64,000 bases of DNA from Adiantum capillus-veneris (Eukaryota; Streptophyta; Polypodiopsida; Polypodiales; Pteridaceae), in assembly GCA_014529385.2 (NCBI GenBank), contig CM043970.1, positions 47,581,779 to 47,645,778 on the forward strand. The letters run 5' to 3'. Positions 44,507-57,690 of the stretch are shown piece by piece. Within the stretch, counting starts at the first letter, position 1; the number at the start of each line of letters is the position of its first letter. The notes under the pieces were generated by a model. It made no database searches. It was not told where the DNA came from and was given only the letters and a program-made list of their open reading frames with translations. The translations under genes were made by a program, and so were the position numbers.

Positions 44507-44540
44507 ATGTCAGGGATGACATGAACGCGGAGGGGGGGAG
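44507..44540 (+). promoter_or_regulatory. 3' hairpin and polypurine tract
   Basis: catgtca-ggga-tgacatg hairpin followed 5 nt later by ggagggggggag, which abuts the 3' LTR. Confidence 0.85.
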
Positions 44541-44826
44541 TGTTGAGCCAGCAGAGGATCACAACCACATTTTTGCTCACACCCATCATTTTGTAACCAT
44601 TGATTGTAATAAATGTCTTTCCGACATTAATTTTGATTTGAGCCATTCATTAAGTAACGGGACTCAATTGAGTTTCCAACCTGTAATCCCGACGTAATTT
44701 CACCTGCTGATGTAAATAATTAGAGATGTTCTCACCTCAAAGGCTGAGGTATATAAGCCAAAGTTTTGTAACCTAAGGAAGATTCAATTATTAATCAAAG
44801 TGAGTTTTTGAGCGTCGTGACTGTGT

Positions 44827-44921
<95 letters not shown>

Positions 44922-45545
44922 TTATCTCCTTGCTACGCGAGCTACGGGGCTGCCATTGGAGAAGCGACACCGCCATTGTGTTAGCAACGGTGAGAGCTAT
45001 GCACAGATACCAAGAGTGCGCGCTATCGGCTTCTACGTGTGGTAAGTTCCTACGAGCTTCGGTGTGAGTTTTCTTCCAACTCGTGTGTCAGAATAGAGCG
45101 TGCAGCATATCTATAGAACCACAACGAGTAGAGCTACACATTCGTACCATCGGGGTCAAGTTTCGGTCACCTGTAATTTTCGGCCTGTCTTCATACGCGT
45201 TTACCGCACGGAGTGGTTATAGGTTGATTTTGCAGTTCAAGTCTTTAGGGTGTTGTTCTTACCTAGTGTATAGACTTCCCCTTGAGTTTGAGATCGATTC
45301 GATGATTCTAGATCCTGTTTCGTATAGCATTCGTTCGTAGTACGGATTTCAGTCACTTGCGTATTTTAGAACTTAGATTTGATTTCCTTAGTAGTGATTG
45401 TCATTAGAAGGTCGAGTAGGTGATTTGACACCCACCTAGTTGTTTCCATGCGCCTGCGGGTCAAGCTTCGTCCTCGTCTGACAAATTTTGTTGTTGGTTG
45501 AGTTCTCGCTATTTAGCTTCCGCTAGCGGCGTAACCGCCTTAACA
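44541..45545 (+). repeat. 3' LTR of the 19-kb gypsy element
   Basis: 1005 bp. It is longer than the 5' LTR mainly because of a longer GA run (44829-44919). Confidence 0.95.
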
Positions 45546-45550
45546 AGTTT

Positions 45551-45753
45551 TATGTAAAATTTACTAATTTTAGAAAAATAATTTTTTTTTATTTTTGAGA
45601 TTTTCATGTAAATTGTGTATTTAGAAACCTTTCTCATATCTTGAACCCATATTTAAGAAGTTTCATGAAATTTTAATGTCATATACAAATGTTATGTTTC
45701 ATTTACTAGAATCCTGATGTGAGCCATTTTTGTGGTTCATTACAAGTCTAGTG
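45551..45753. mobile_element. Right half of the TIR element split by the gypsy insertion
   Basis: Ends ttacaagtctagtg then TTAA, inverse of the start at 26023. See the left half. Confidence 0.45.
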
Positions 45754-45757
45754 TTAA

Positions 45758-46316
45758 TGAAGAGTACTTTGAGACTTTTGGTGATGGTTGTGGAGTCACA
45801 TATTATTTATCATATAAAACATGCTCAGAATCTTTGACTTCCTTGGATGCACTATCAATCTTCAAGATTTCCCTACCTTTGGCAACAAGATCCCTTTAGT
45901 GACATGTAGATCCAGTAAGATGTAGAGACTACTTGTCAGACTTGCTTACTTTACTCCTAAAACAAAATAAATCAACCAAAAATGAATTCAAAGTGCTTAA
46001 CATGCCTCACTAACTAATTTTTCCAATTTTCTTGTGTTTTTATTGCTTAGTACAAGCTTTACCAATCTACCAGTTGATAAAGTCTTGCACTAAGCTCCAA
46101 CCATATCTAAAATATTGATTCTAGCTTGTTTAACACTTTTGCAATGAGAAACACCACAATCACTTACAAAACATAGACCATGGAAACCTTGGTCTCCTTT
46201 TCTAACACTTTTGCAGCGAGAAGCTCACCACAACCACTCACAAAACATAGACCATGGAAGCCTTGATCTCCTTTTCTAACTTATCTGACCTAATAATAGT
46301 CTCCTAAGGCCACTCT
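45758..46316 (+). other. Intergenic with a 72-bp tandem duplication
   Basis: Two copies, 46131-46202 and 46203-46280, share taacacttttgca, acaaaacatagaccatgg and ctccttttc. No gene. Confidence 0.7.
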
Positions 46317-46711
46317 TGTTAGGTTTAATAGCCATGTGGATGACCGCCCATCACTAACTGCCGCTAACCCTAAGTGTACAGCTATACACTTGTGTGAGCC
46401 ACTAACACTAAGTACAATGTGTATTGTGCCTTAGTGCATAATATAAGAGAAGAAAGAAAGGGGGCATACAGTACGTTGGCTCTCCCCCTTCAACCTGTGT
46501 GTGGCTATGGTGGTGTGTGTTAGTGTGTGAGTGCATATTCTTCTTTCGTTGTGCTCCCAGCACCTCCCCATCATCTGGTATCAGATGATGGGGAGGAGCA
46601 TGCAGTACGTTGGCTCTCCCCCTTCAACCTGTGTGTGGATATGGTGGTCTGTGTGTGAGTGTGTGCGTGCGTATTCTTCTTCCGTTGTGCTCCCAGCTCC
46701 TCCCCATCAAC
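46317..46711 (+). repeat. Copia-type LTR fragment with PBS and a partial second copy
   Basis: TGTTAGGTTTAATAGCC...CCCATCA (46317-46573) resembles the start of the copia LTRs at 515 and 7945. A PBS-like tggtatcagatg follows at 46576. A second partial copy of the LTR 3' half (cagtacgttggctctccccc onward, 46599-46711) follows at once. This may be a TRIM-like remnant or a rearranged end. Confidence 0.55.
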
Positions 46712-46780
46712 TCTATCGGACTTAGTTGTGTTCACTATAGTTTAGATACTCGTTCCTCGGCAGCAACACCAATGGCTGGG

Positions 46781-47596
46781 TGTCCACACATGTCAACACC
46801 TATCACATCTCTGAAAGAGACGGACCCAAGACATAATGTCAATCCTGGGAAGCAAGTGACTTGACTAGCACATGGAGGCATGCCAAGAGGTTGTCAGACT
46901 CTTGTCTAAACACAATACACTCCACAATGACACTCCATGTGCACTCTATTTACCAAAATCTTTGATCTTCTTTTTTGGACCTCTCACTTATCCACATGCA
47001 AATCCTTGAGAAAATCAACTCTGACTAACTCTAAACTTCATAGGCAACATACGAGGACTATATAGAACATAACTTTGTCCTCAGACTTGCAATACCACTC
47101 TGGCAAAAAATGAAAATCTCTTGTGGCAACTTGATGCAAGTCGGCCTTTTAGAAACCAGATGTCTCTAATAGGTTCTCCTAGGTGCCAAGAAAGGCATGC
47201 AATTGACAGAATCTCAAAACAACATTCAGATAAAGAGAAATGTCACCTTGATGGTCGTAGACGTAGTTGTTTGGTTATGAACTCCGATGCGACAATCGTG
47301 CAGTGTGGTGTGAGACAAAAAAAAAAAAGATACATGATGTATAGAGAAAAATCTTATCTTCTCATTCATTCATAATAATGATCGTACAAAAAACATTACA
47401 AGGTTGCCTATTATACCTTGGCTCCGGGTTTCATGGTATAAAAAAGAGATTTTATATAATCTCATCAATAATTCTATTGTTGACTTCACATTACGTTCGG
47501 GTACAAATACAAATTGTGAGAGAAGTCAACATCACTTGAGATTACAATTACCATCCCATGAGAGATTACATTTACCATACCATGAGAGATAGAATA
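46781..47596 (-). repeat. Gypsy-type LTR copy (solo or truncated)
   Basis: About 800 bp that aligns with 50224-51090 over its whole length (tgtccac...gagagatagaataaa). It lacks the last part near the polypurine tract side. Same orientation as the decayed gypsy element at 50224-57690. Confidence 0.75.
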
Positions 47597-50223
<2,627 letters not shown>

Positions 50224-51124
50224 TGTCCACTTAGGTCAACACCTATCACATCTCTGAAAAAGATGGATCCAAGATGTAATGTCAATCTTGGGAAGCAAGT
50301 GACTCGACTAGGGCATGGAGGCATGCATAGAGGTTGTCGGGCTCTTGTTTGATCACAATACACTCCACTATGACACTCCATTAGAACTCTATCTGCCAAA
50401 ATCTCTGATCCTCATTTCCAGACCTCTTACCTATCCACATGAAAATCCTAGAGCAAATCAACCTCGACTGACTCCAAACTTCATAAGCAACACATTGGGA
50501 TTATATAGAGCATAAATTGGTCATCAGACTTGCAACACAACTCTAGCAAAAAATTCAATTTTCTTCTTGCAACCTGATGCAGGTTGGCTTTTTGAAACAT
50601 AAATGTGCCTAATAGGTTCTTCTAAGTGCCGAGAACCATGTGCAATGGATGGAATCTGAAACCGACACTCGAATAGGGAGAAATGTCACCTGGAAGGTTG
50701 CAGACATAGTTGCTCAATTTTTGTGTGATGCTTGCAATGTAGATATCTGCAGATTGAGGTTGACAAGGAAAACACAATGGTACCCGTGGAATTTTGATGT
50801 GACAATCGTGTGGTGCAGTGTAAGCAATTCAAAAACACAATAGAAGAGAAGACACATGATGTACATAGTAAAACCTTGTCTTCTCATTCATTCATACTAA
50901 TGATTGTACAAAAAAAATTACATGGTTGCCTTTTATACCCTAGCTCCAAGTTTCATGGTACAAAAGCGAGATTTTCCATAATCTCACCAATAATAACATT
51001 GTTTGCTTCACATTACATTCGGGTATAGATATAGATTGTGGGAGAAGTCAACATCACTTGAGATTACAACTATAGTTACATGAGAGATAGAATAAATGGC
51101 AATATTTTTTGAAATCTTGCAACA
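50224..51124 (-). repeat. 3' LTR of the decayed gypsy element
   Basis: 901 bp with plus-strand ends TGTCCAC and GCAACA. Next to the polypurine tract on its right. Confidence 0.82.
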
Positions 51125-51163
51125 GTCCCCCCCTCCTATTTCATGTCGTCCCTGACATGAGGC
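51125..51163 (-). promoter_or_regulatory. Hairpin plus polypurine tract of decayed gypsy element
   Basis: On the minus strand catgtcagggacgacatg, 4 nt, then aggagggggggac, then the LTR. Nearly the same module as at 44507-44540. Confidence 0.85.
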
Positions 51164-51634
51164 AGAAACGTTTTTGATGGCAGAGGTAAGGTCTTTTGAG
51201 GTACCGCCTTGGATTTTCTTGTAACCTATCCTGATATTCCCTTACGAAATCTTTGTCTTCAGGAGCAATGGCTGCATCATGTCTATTGAGAGGAGCTCCA
51301 TTACATGGTACCTTACAAAAAGCACTCTGATGTCATTGACTTGAGGCCCAAATAGTGCAGTGTTCAGTGGGAAGAACCCTGTGTAGTTTGAGATCGGAGT
51401 TTTTGATTAAAATATTGGCTGCCATTCTTTGGTTGTGACTTTGGGAGAATGCTGGAGTGATTGTGATACTCTTGGATTGGATGTTTCTTTTGGCAATTCT
51501 CATTTCTTCGGAATACATTTCTACATGGGACAATGTTGCATTTCGTTGGGCTTTAGTATCTACTTGGGTTTGTTTTATAGTAGTTGCAACATTGGAAGCG
51601 TATTAGCCCGTTTAACAGTCTAGTTTGTCATGGT

Positions 51635-53260
51635 TACCGGAGTAGATTATGTCTGTTGTGTTGTCGATTGTAAACCAAATTTCCTTGAGCTCATGGGGTT
51701 CCCTTGGGTATCAAAAAATTTCTTATAGTCTATGTTTTGTTTGGCACTTTCTTTACTTGTTCTATTGTCCATTTAGGTATCCACATTTGCTTTGTTTTTT
51801 AGTTTGGCCATGAGTGGATAGCTTCTAAGATGCTCTTTGCGAGAGGTTGTTGTGCCTTCATCACTTTCTCTGAAGGAAGCGGATGACGAACATCTGCAAC
51901 TCCCAATTTATCCAAGGTCCCCATATTTGTAGTGGCCTGCATCGATTATTGTTTCTCGTTTTTAGTTACCCCATTTGCTTCATTTTTGTCTATGTTGGTG
52001 TCGGTCATGGAAGCAAAAGAAATATACATGACTTGAATCCCTAGTTTGACATGCACTTGGTTGTTGGACCATTGGATATATGTGTTGTATTTGCATTGCC
52101 ATGGTGTTCCCAATATCACTTGATTAGTCAAAGAATCTGGTGGAAGCACAAAAACACCATATCAATGAATTTGGGAATTTCCTAATTCGCACTTTAAAAA
52201 TGAGCTTAATATTTGATCACATGTCAAATTCTTAGCCAAACTTTTAAGAGAATGGATTGGAAGAGCTCTTCAAGTACTACCTTGTCAAAGGATTTGGCCT
52301 TGAAAAATAGTTTGAGATTTTTCCATATGGCCAAATCTTCAATACATTGGTGATTCCCAAATTGGCTATAAAGTCTCAAACTCTCTAATATGGTGTTCAA
52401 AAAAGTTACCCGAGTAGATTGTGTCTGTTGTGTTGTAGAATGTAGTAGGGCTATTGGAATCCAAACCAAATTTCCTTGAGCTTATGGGATTTCCTTGGGT
52501 ATCCAAACTTGCCTTATAGTCTATGTTTTGTTTGGAAGTGACTTTACTTGTTTTGTTGGCCATTTAGGTATCCACATTTACTTTTTTTTTTTGTTTTGTC
52601 CATGAGTGGGGACAGCTTTTGAGATGCTCTTGTGAGAGGTGGTTGTGTCTTCACCACTTGCTCCCAAGGAAGCGGATGACTAGCAGCTGCAACTTTCAAT
52701 TTATCCATGGTCCCCATATTTGTAGTGGCATGCATCGATTATTGTTTCTCATTTTTAGTTACCTCGTTTGCTTCATTTTTGTCTGTGTTGGTGTCGGTCA
52801 TGGAAGCAAAAGCAATATACATGACTTGAATACCTGCTAAGACATGCACTTGGTTGTTGGCCCATTGTATATATGTGTTGTATTTGCATTGCCATAGTGT
52901 GCCCAATATCACTTGATTAGTCAAAGAATCTTATGGAAGCACAAAAATGTCATGGGGGTATTCATATCCATTCATGTGCACTTTGAGCTCCACAAAACCT
53001 TTTGTGGTACTTTTGTTTCCAATAAATCATGTTAATGTCCTTTGCAAGGGGTTTATGATCAGTTTTGGCATCTATTGGTAAAGACTCCAACTGATTGTAT
53101 TCATCTAAGCACCAAAGTCAATTAGCACATGAGTAGGTAACATTTTAGCTCCTAGCTTTACTGCAATGTATGGATCCATATTTGTGTCATCCTCCTCATT
53201 GCTGGTAATCTAATAAATTTTATGTTTTTTTTTTGTTGCTCGCTCTTTTGCTTCTTGTTG
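51635..53260 (-). pseudogene. Second protease and W-motif tail, decayed and partly duplicated
   Basis: The minus strand reads E-A-K-E-R, then V-L-I-D-F-G-A (Asp at 53117-53119, Ser changed to Phe), stops, Y-P-H-D-I-F-V-L-P, and N-Q-V-I-L-G-T-L-W-Q-C-K-Y-N. This is homologous to PR2 at 37.4-37.6 kb. W-I-P-K motifs follow (about 52560 and 52490-52450). A block of about 540 bp holding the PR2 C-terminus and tail is repeated (52405-52950 and 51635-52170). Several stops and shifts make it nonfunctional. Confidence 0.85.
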
Positions 53261-53280
53261 TGCCTATTGAATCTCAAGCT

Positions 53281-53580
53281 ACTGTCTTTTCTTCTTACTT
53301 GTAGATGCATGTGCTCTTTCGAGCATCTGCTGTGTCAACGACAAGTGATAGTTTCGTAGTCTACATCCACTTATCCAATTTGTCATTTCGTGTCCATCCA
53401 ATGTAGCAAGCTTAATGGCCCGACTTGGTAATATCAAGTGAATCACGAGAATGCCCCATTCCTCGTTTTTTTTTTTTTTTTTTTTGCTTAAGAGTATACA
53501 CAAACATATAATGCCTTGGTGCGAAGTCCTTAGATTTAACATGTTTGTCATGAAACTCTTTAATGTGTCGCTTTTGAATG
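53281..53580 (-). pseudogene. Integrase C-terminal domain fragment (decayed gypsy)
   Basis: The minus strand gives I-Q-K-R-H-I-K-E-F-H-D-K-H-V, M-F-V-Y-T-L-K-Q, A-I-K-L-A-T-L-D-G-H-E-M and N-W-I-S-G-C-R-L. This matches the integrase C-terminus at 36900-37130 almost motif for motif. A T-run (53468-53485) and frame changes interrupt it. It lies directly upstream of PR2, as in the larger element. Confidence 0.9.
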
Positions 53581-54422
53581 TTGTTGGGTGCAGTTTTGAA
53601 ACCCAACTTTTGTACATTTGTACATATCGACATGGCAACCGATGTCAAAAGTGTGTCTAGGACTTGTTTTTGGTAGGTTTTTAGCTTTCTTTAGCAAGCA
53701 TATGTACATGCAGAGCAAGTCGCTACGATAGTGCCAATTTTCGTTAGTGAGTTTTTGGAAGTGAGACTTGTATATAACTAAAACTCATGTACAAAATTAA
53801 AAAAGTTTGGAATTTTTAGGTTTTGTCTTGTTGTGCCTTCTTGATGGTTTTTGATCTAGTTTTTGCCCTCTCCTTGCCTTCTATATGTGTTGTCGCACCG
53901 AGGCAACTCTCTGTTCGCATCAATTCTGCGCATAGAGATGTGTAGAATCAATTTGGGTCATCTTCAACTTTCTCTCCAATCATTTTTTAAGATTTCTTCC
54001 AAGCTTTAAAGTGCCCCAATTGGAGTTGTGCTCTTCAAGTCATGACTAGTTTGTTGCAGGGTTATGGCTATGGCAGCCTAGTGGCAAACTGTGTGCAGAC
54101 AGATTGGGAGGCCATGTATCTAGAAATTTGGAATTGATGTTGAAGTTGTGGGTTTGTGATGTTAAATTGTGAAAGGGGAGGCCCTTGTATTCATATGCAT
54201 TGGTTGGCGTGTGCTGTAAATCAGTGCTTTGACATGGTTTTTCTCCTATGTGATATGGTCCTTTGGGTCGGCGTGTGCTTGTAAATTCCCAAGGGAGCAT
54301 AGGCCTTTTGGTTGGAGTTTATTAAGAGTGGTTTTGATATACTTTTTGGTACTAAGGTTGAAGTTTTAACGCTCTTGGGCTATAAATCTATAGAGGTGTC
54401 CCACTTTTTCTTTTGCCCAATA
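53581..54422 (+). repeat. 5' LTR of the gag-only element
   Basis: Matches 56283-57131 from gaaaccca to ctttttcttttgccca. tggtgcccccactgag a few bases after its end may be the PBS; I do not assign the tRNA. Confidence 0.8.
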
Positions 54423-54488
54423 GTGTTTTGGTGCCCCCACTGAGAAGTTGCTTCAAGTGACCTTCAGTTTACACGTTTCATTGATGTG

Positions 54489-55181
54489 ATGGTAGAGTTT
54501 TTGAAGTTTTATGGTCATGTAGATGAAGATGTTGAGGACTTCATTGAGAAATTTGACTTTTCTTGTTTGATTGCAAATAAGGAAGATCCAATGCTTATGC
54601 TAAAGATTTTGTTCTTTTTCTTGAAAAAGAATGCAAGGACATGGTATGATGAGTACGAGTCTTGCTTGAAATTATCTAAAACTCCACATGTGATGACTTA
54701 TCATGCAGTAAAGAAGGCAATTCTTCAAAATTATAAGAAGGTAGAGGAACCAACCAATGTATGGCACTTCATTGAAGGGATTTTTCCTGGTGATGGCCAG
54801 AGTGTAGATTCCTTTGTGAAGAAATTTAATGATATGTGGAAGATATGGTGTTTTTATTTGGGTAGCAATGCTCCTCCTCTTATGCTTAATAAGTGTATGA
54901 TCATGCAAAGTTTGAGGGCTGATTTGAGGTTTAAGGTTGATCTTCAAATACCAGAGACATTTGAGGATGCAGTAAAGATTGAAAAGCATAAGGGATGGAA
55001 GATAGAGAGATTGAGAGAGCTTGGATTGCAAGGTAATGTGGAGCCAAAGGTTTCTCTATGCATTGATGTAGGTATAAAGAGTGCCATTAGTGCAATATTA
55101 TATCATGATGGTTCTCTTGAGAAAGAGAAAAAATCATATAATGAGAAGAAAGATAATTACCATGCCATTGTTGTTGTTTAA
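54489..55181 (+). CDS. Gypsy-type Gag
   Basis: An open frame of 230 codons from ATG 54489. F-Y-G-H-V-D-E-D-V-E-D-F-I-E-K-F, then A-R-T-W-Y-D-E-Y and the V-D-S-F-V-K-K-F-N-D-M-W block, match the Retrotrans_gag fold. It stops at 55179-55181. Beyond the stop, Glu/Asp/Lys-rich fragments with stops continue to about 56090, so the original protein was longer. No zinc knuckle found. An open gag in an old element may be chance, or may reflect selection for Gag. Confidence 0.8.
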   Translation: MVEFLKFYGHVDEDVEDFIEKFDFSCLIANKEDPMLMLKILFFFLKKNARTWYDEYESCLKLSKTPHVMTYHAVKKAILQNYKKVEEPTNVWHFIEGIFPGDGQSVDSFVKKFNDMWKIWCFYLGSNAPPLMLNKCMIMQSLRADLRFKVDLQIPETFEDAVKIEKHKGWKIERLRELGLQGNVEPKVSLCIDVGIKSAISAILYHDGSLEKEKKSYNEKKDNYHAIVVV

Positions 55182-56282
55182 GCAATTTGATGTCACCCTT
55201 GATGTCAAAGATAATGATGCTATAAGATAGATGTAGAAAAGAAGGCGTCCATGGTCGTGAATGAGTCTCAAATGTGAGGGCATGAGCATATTGTATTAAT
55301 AAGTCATATGGATGATGTTTCTAATGTATGTTTTAATTAAGAGGAATATGTTTGTGATACAAATGTGGTTGTTGTGATTTTTTCCCTTCTATATATGAGA
55401 AAGTTGAGGATCACATGATGGATGCCAAAAAAGATAAAAATATGAAAGAGGGTGATGCATATGAAGAGGGTTCTTAAGGATATGCTTTGCCTGAGTATAT
55501 GCCTAAGGGTGATGAAGCAGCTAGGTATAATACTTGTGTTGTTGATGAGGAGCATGTCTAGAAGGAGCTTCATGATATTTTTGATGATTTGGGTAGTCAT
55601 TCCTTAATTGATGAAGAGAATATTGAGGTTTTAGAGTATGTGAAAAATGATGGAGATGTTCTTGTTAAGGAGCCTAAGGTATGCATGGAAGATGGCTTAT
55701 ATATCATGCATGACATAGTTGAATTGGATGGATGCTTAATAGAGACTAGGGAGAATGAGATTGATATTCATAAGGATATGAAAATGGTTGAGTTAATTGG
55801 GCAGTCGTTCCTTAATTGATGAGAAGAGAATATTGAGATTCTAGAGTATGTGAAAAATGATGGAGATGCTCTTGTTAAGGAGCCTAAGGTTTGTATGGAA
55901 GACGGCTTATCTATCACGTATGACAGTTGAATTGGATGGATGCTTAACAAAGAGTGGGGAGAATGAGATGGATATTCATAAGGATATGAAAATGGTTGAG
56001 TTAAAAGTTGAAGAACTTTTGGATGAGATGTTAAAAGGCTTCCTTGAATGCTATAGTAATGAAAAGGTGTCTCTATGTGGTATCTGTTGAGAGTATTTTA
56101 TGCTCAAAGAGGATTTGGACTCCACATATGGTTTATGATTTGATATTTGAAGCATTGATATGGCTGATCTCTTTTCATGCATTTTGTGGTTATGTTGTAT
56201 AGCATTTTGATCCAAGTGGACATGAAGTCTTTTGCTACTACTGAGCATGAATGCTCTAGCAGACGGGGGGTTCGGCGAACTA
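55182..56282 (+). pseudogene. Decayed 3' part of the gag region with a 208-bp tandem duplication
   Basis: Acidic fragments with stops. 55591-55798 and 55799-56006 are tandem copies (ttccttaattgatgaagag through aaaatggttgagtta), each encoding L-V-K-E-P-K-V-C-M-E-D-G-L. A purine-rich acggggggttcggcgaa precedes the 3' LTR. Confidence 0.75.
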
Positions 56283-57131
56283 TATTGGGCACATTTTTGA
56301 AACCCAAATTTTTGTAAATTTGTACATATGGACATGGCACCCGATGTCAAAAGGGTGTTTGGGATTTATTTTTGGCCCTGTTTTTTTAGCTTGCTTTAGC
56401 AAGCATATGTACATGTAGGGCAAGTTTCTAGGGTAGCACCAGTTGTCGAGGGTTACTGTAAGTGCCCGTCAGTGAGTTTTTGGAAGTGAGACTTGTATAT
56501 AACTAAAACTCATGTAAGAACTCAAAAAAGTTCAGCCAAAGTTCAGAAATTTGAAGGTTTTATCTCGTTGTGTCTCCTTGATGGTTTTTGATGCAGTTTT
56601 TGTCCTCCCCTTGCCTTCTCTACGTGTAGTTGCACCGAGATAGCTCTCTATTTGTGTTAATTTGGTCCATCTTTATCTTTCTTGCCATTCATATTTCAAT
56701 CTTTTTTTCAAGCTTTAAAGTGCCCCAATTGGAGTTGTTCTCTTCAAGTTATGACTAGTTCTCTATAGGGTTATGGCTATGGTAGCCTAGTGACAAATTG
56801 TGTGCAGACAGATTGGGAGGCCATGTATCTATGAACTATGAAATTAATGTTGAAGTTGTGGGTTTGTGATGTTAAATTGTGAAAGGGGAGGCTTTGTCTT
56901 CATATGAATTGGTTGGTGTGTGCTATAAATCCTTGCTTTGACAGGGTTTTGCTCCTATGCGCTATGGTCCTTTGGGTGGGCGTGTGCTTGTAAATTCCCA
57001 AGGGAGCATAGGCCTTTTTGTTGGGGTATACTAAGAATGGTTTTGATAAATGTTTTGGTACTAAGGTTGAAGTTTTAACGCTCTTGGGCTATAAAGCTAT
57101 AGAGATGTCCCACTTTTTCTTTTGCCCAACA
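56283..57131 (+). repeat. 3' LTR of the gag-only element
   Basis: About 849 bp, counterpart of 53581-54422. Confidence 0.8.
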
Positions 57132-57134
57132 ACA

Positions 57135-57690
57135 TAAATGGTGATTATAGCCTTTAGTCAAATTTCATCCAACTTTTCTAGTTCATCTAAACGGTCAAAT
57201 CATACATGTCCAGTCCATTTAAGTTTTGTGGAAATCCGCAATGTGAGGATTAGAAACTCTATGGGTAATATGGCATTAAGTTCATACACCATGCTATAAA
57301 GTGTAGTCCCTAAAACCGTGTTGTATGCAACTCTATAAGCCCAAATGGCATAATACAAATTTTGATCCCAATTCTATCTATTGTCATTTACAATTTTGGT
57401 GAGCACCGTGCACAAAACTTTGTTGGTGCTTTCAGTTTGACCATTAGCTTACGGATGATACGGGGCTGATTTTCAAGGTATAACCATGAACTCATCAAGC
57501 AAGTACTCAATGGATTCATTAACAAAATGGGTACCTCGATCACTCACAATTTCTATCAAAAAACCATAGCGTGTGAAAACGCTTTCATACAAGAATTGTG
57601 CCATGGTGCGCTTCATTTTTCTATGTAGCTTTTCCAAAAATAATCTAAACACTATGGTATCCTTACCTTTTCACTGTACTTAGGTGTGTG
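57135..57690 (-). pseudogene. Integrase core fragment (decayed gypsy)
   Basis: The minus strand reads A-Q-F-L-Y-E-S-V-F-T-R-Y-G, I-E-I-V-S-D-R-G-T-H-F (second catalytic Asp), a stop, S-A-P-Y-H-P, a stop, A-N-G-Q-T-E-S-T-N-K (catalytic Glu), W-A-Y-R-V-A-Y-N-T and N-A-I-L-P-I-E-F-L. This parallels 36420-36900. It breaks off near 57690, before the first catalytic Asp. Confidence 0.92.

Larger units (their letters stand above)
26404..45545 (+). mobile_element. 19.1-kb Ty3/gypsy element (Ogre/Tat/Athila-like) with a second protease after integrase
   Basis: Complete element with LTRs 26404-27378 and 44541-45545 and a perfect AGTTT target duplication (26399-26403 and 45546-45550). I count about seven substitutions between the LTRs, outside the GA tract. 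The PBS is of the tRNA-Asp type used by Athila-like elements. RT precedes integrase, which fixes it as Ty3/gypsy. Variant CX2CX3HX4C knuckles and great length fit the Ogre/Tat/Athila group. Unusual parts are a duplicated integrase zinc module, a second retropepsin plus W-motif tail after integrase, an internal polypurine tract, palindrome arrays in the leader and 3' region, and a 3.3-kb extra coding region. Many single-base frame breaks suggest it is already inactive. Confidence 0.95.
53581..57131 (+). mobile_element. Gag-only LTR element (TR-GAG-like), inserted in the decayed gypsy integrase
   Basis: Direct repeats 53581-54422 and 56283-57131 (about 840 bp) have TGTTGGG/CCCAACA-type ends. 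Between them lies a plus-strand gag and nothing like protease, RT or integrase. The element separates the two integrase pieces of the minus-strand host element. The flanks tgaatg and taaatg may be the target duplication with one change. The LTRs have diverged visibly, so the insertion is old. Exact LTR ends are uncertain by a few bases. Confidence 0.82.
50224..57690 (-). mobile_element. Decayed Ty3/gypsy element related to the 19-kb element, interrupted
   Basis: Minus strand. 3' LTR 50224-51124, polypurine tract and hairpin 51125-51163, W-I-P-K motifs and PR2 51635-53260, integrase C-terminus 53281-53580, then an inserted element (53581-57131), then the integrase core 57135-57690. Gag, protease 1 and RT are missing or lie beyond recognition to the right. 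Protein similarity to 36.3-38.3 kb is clear over integrase and PR2 despite many stops. Confidence 0.88.
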
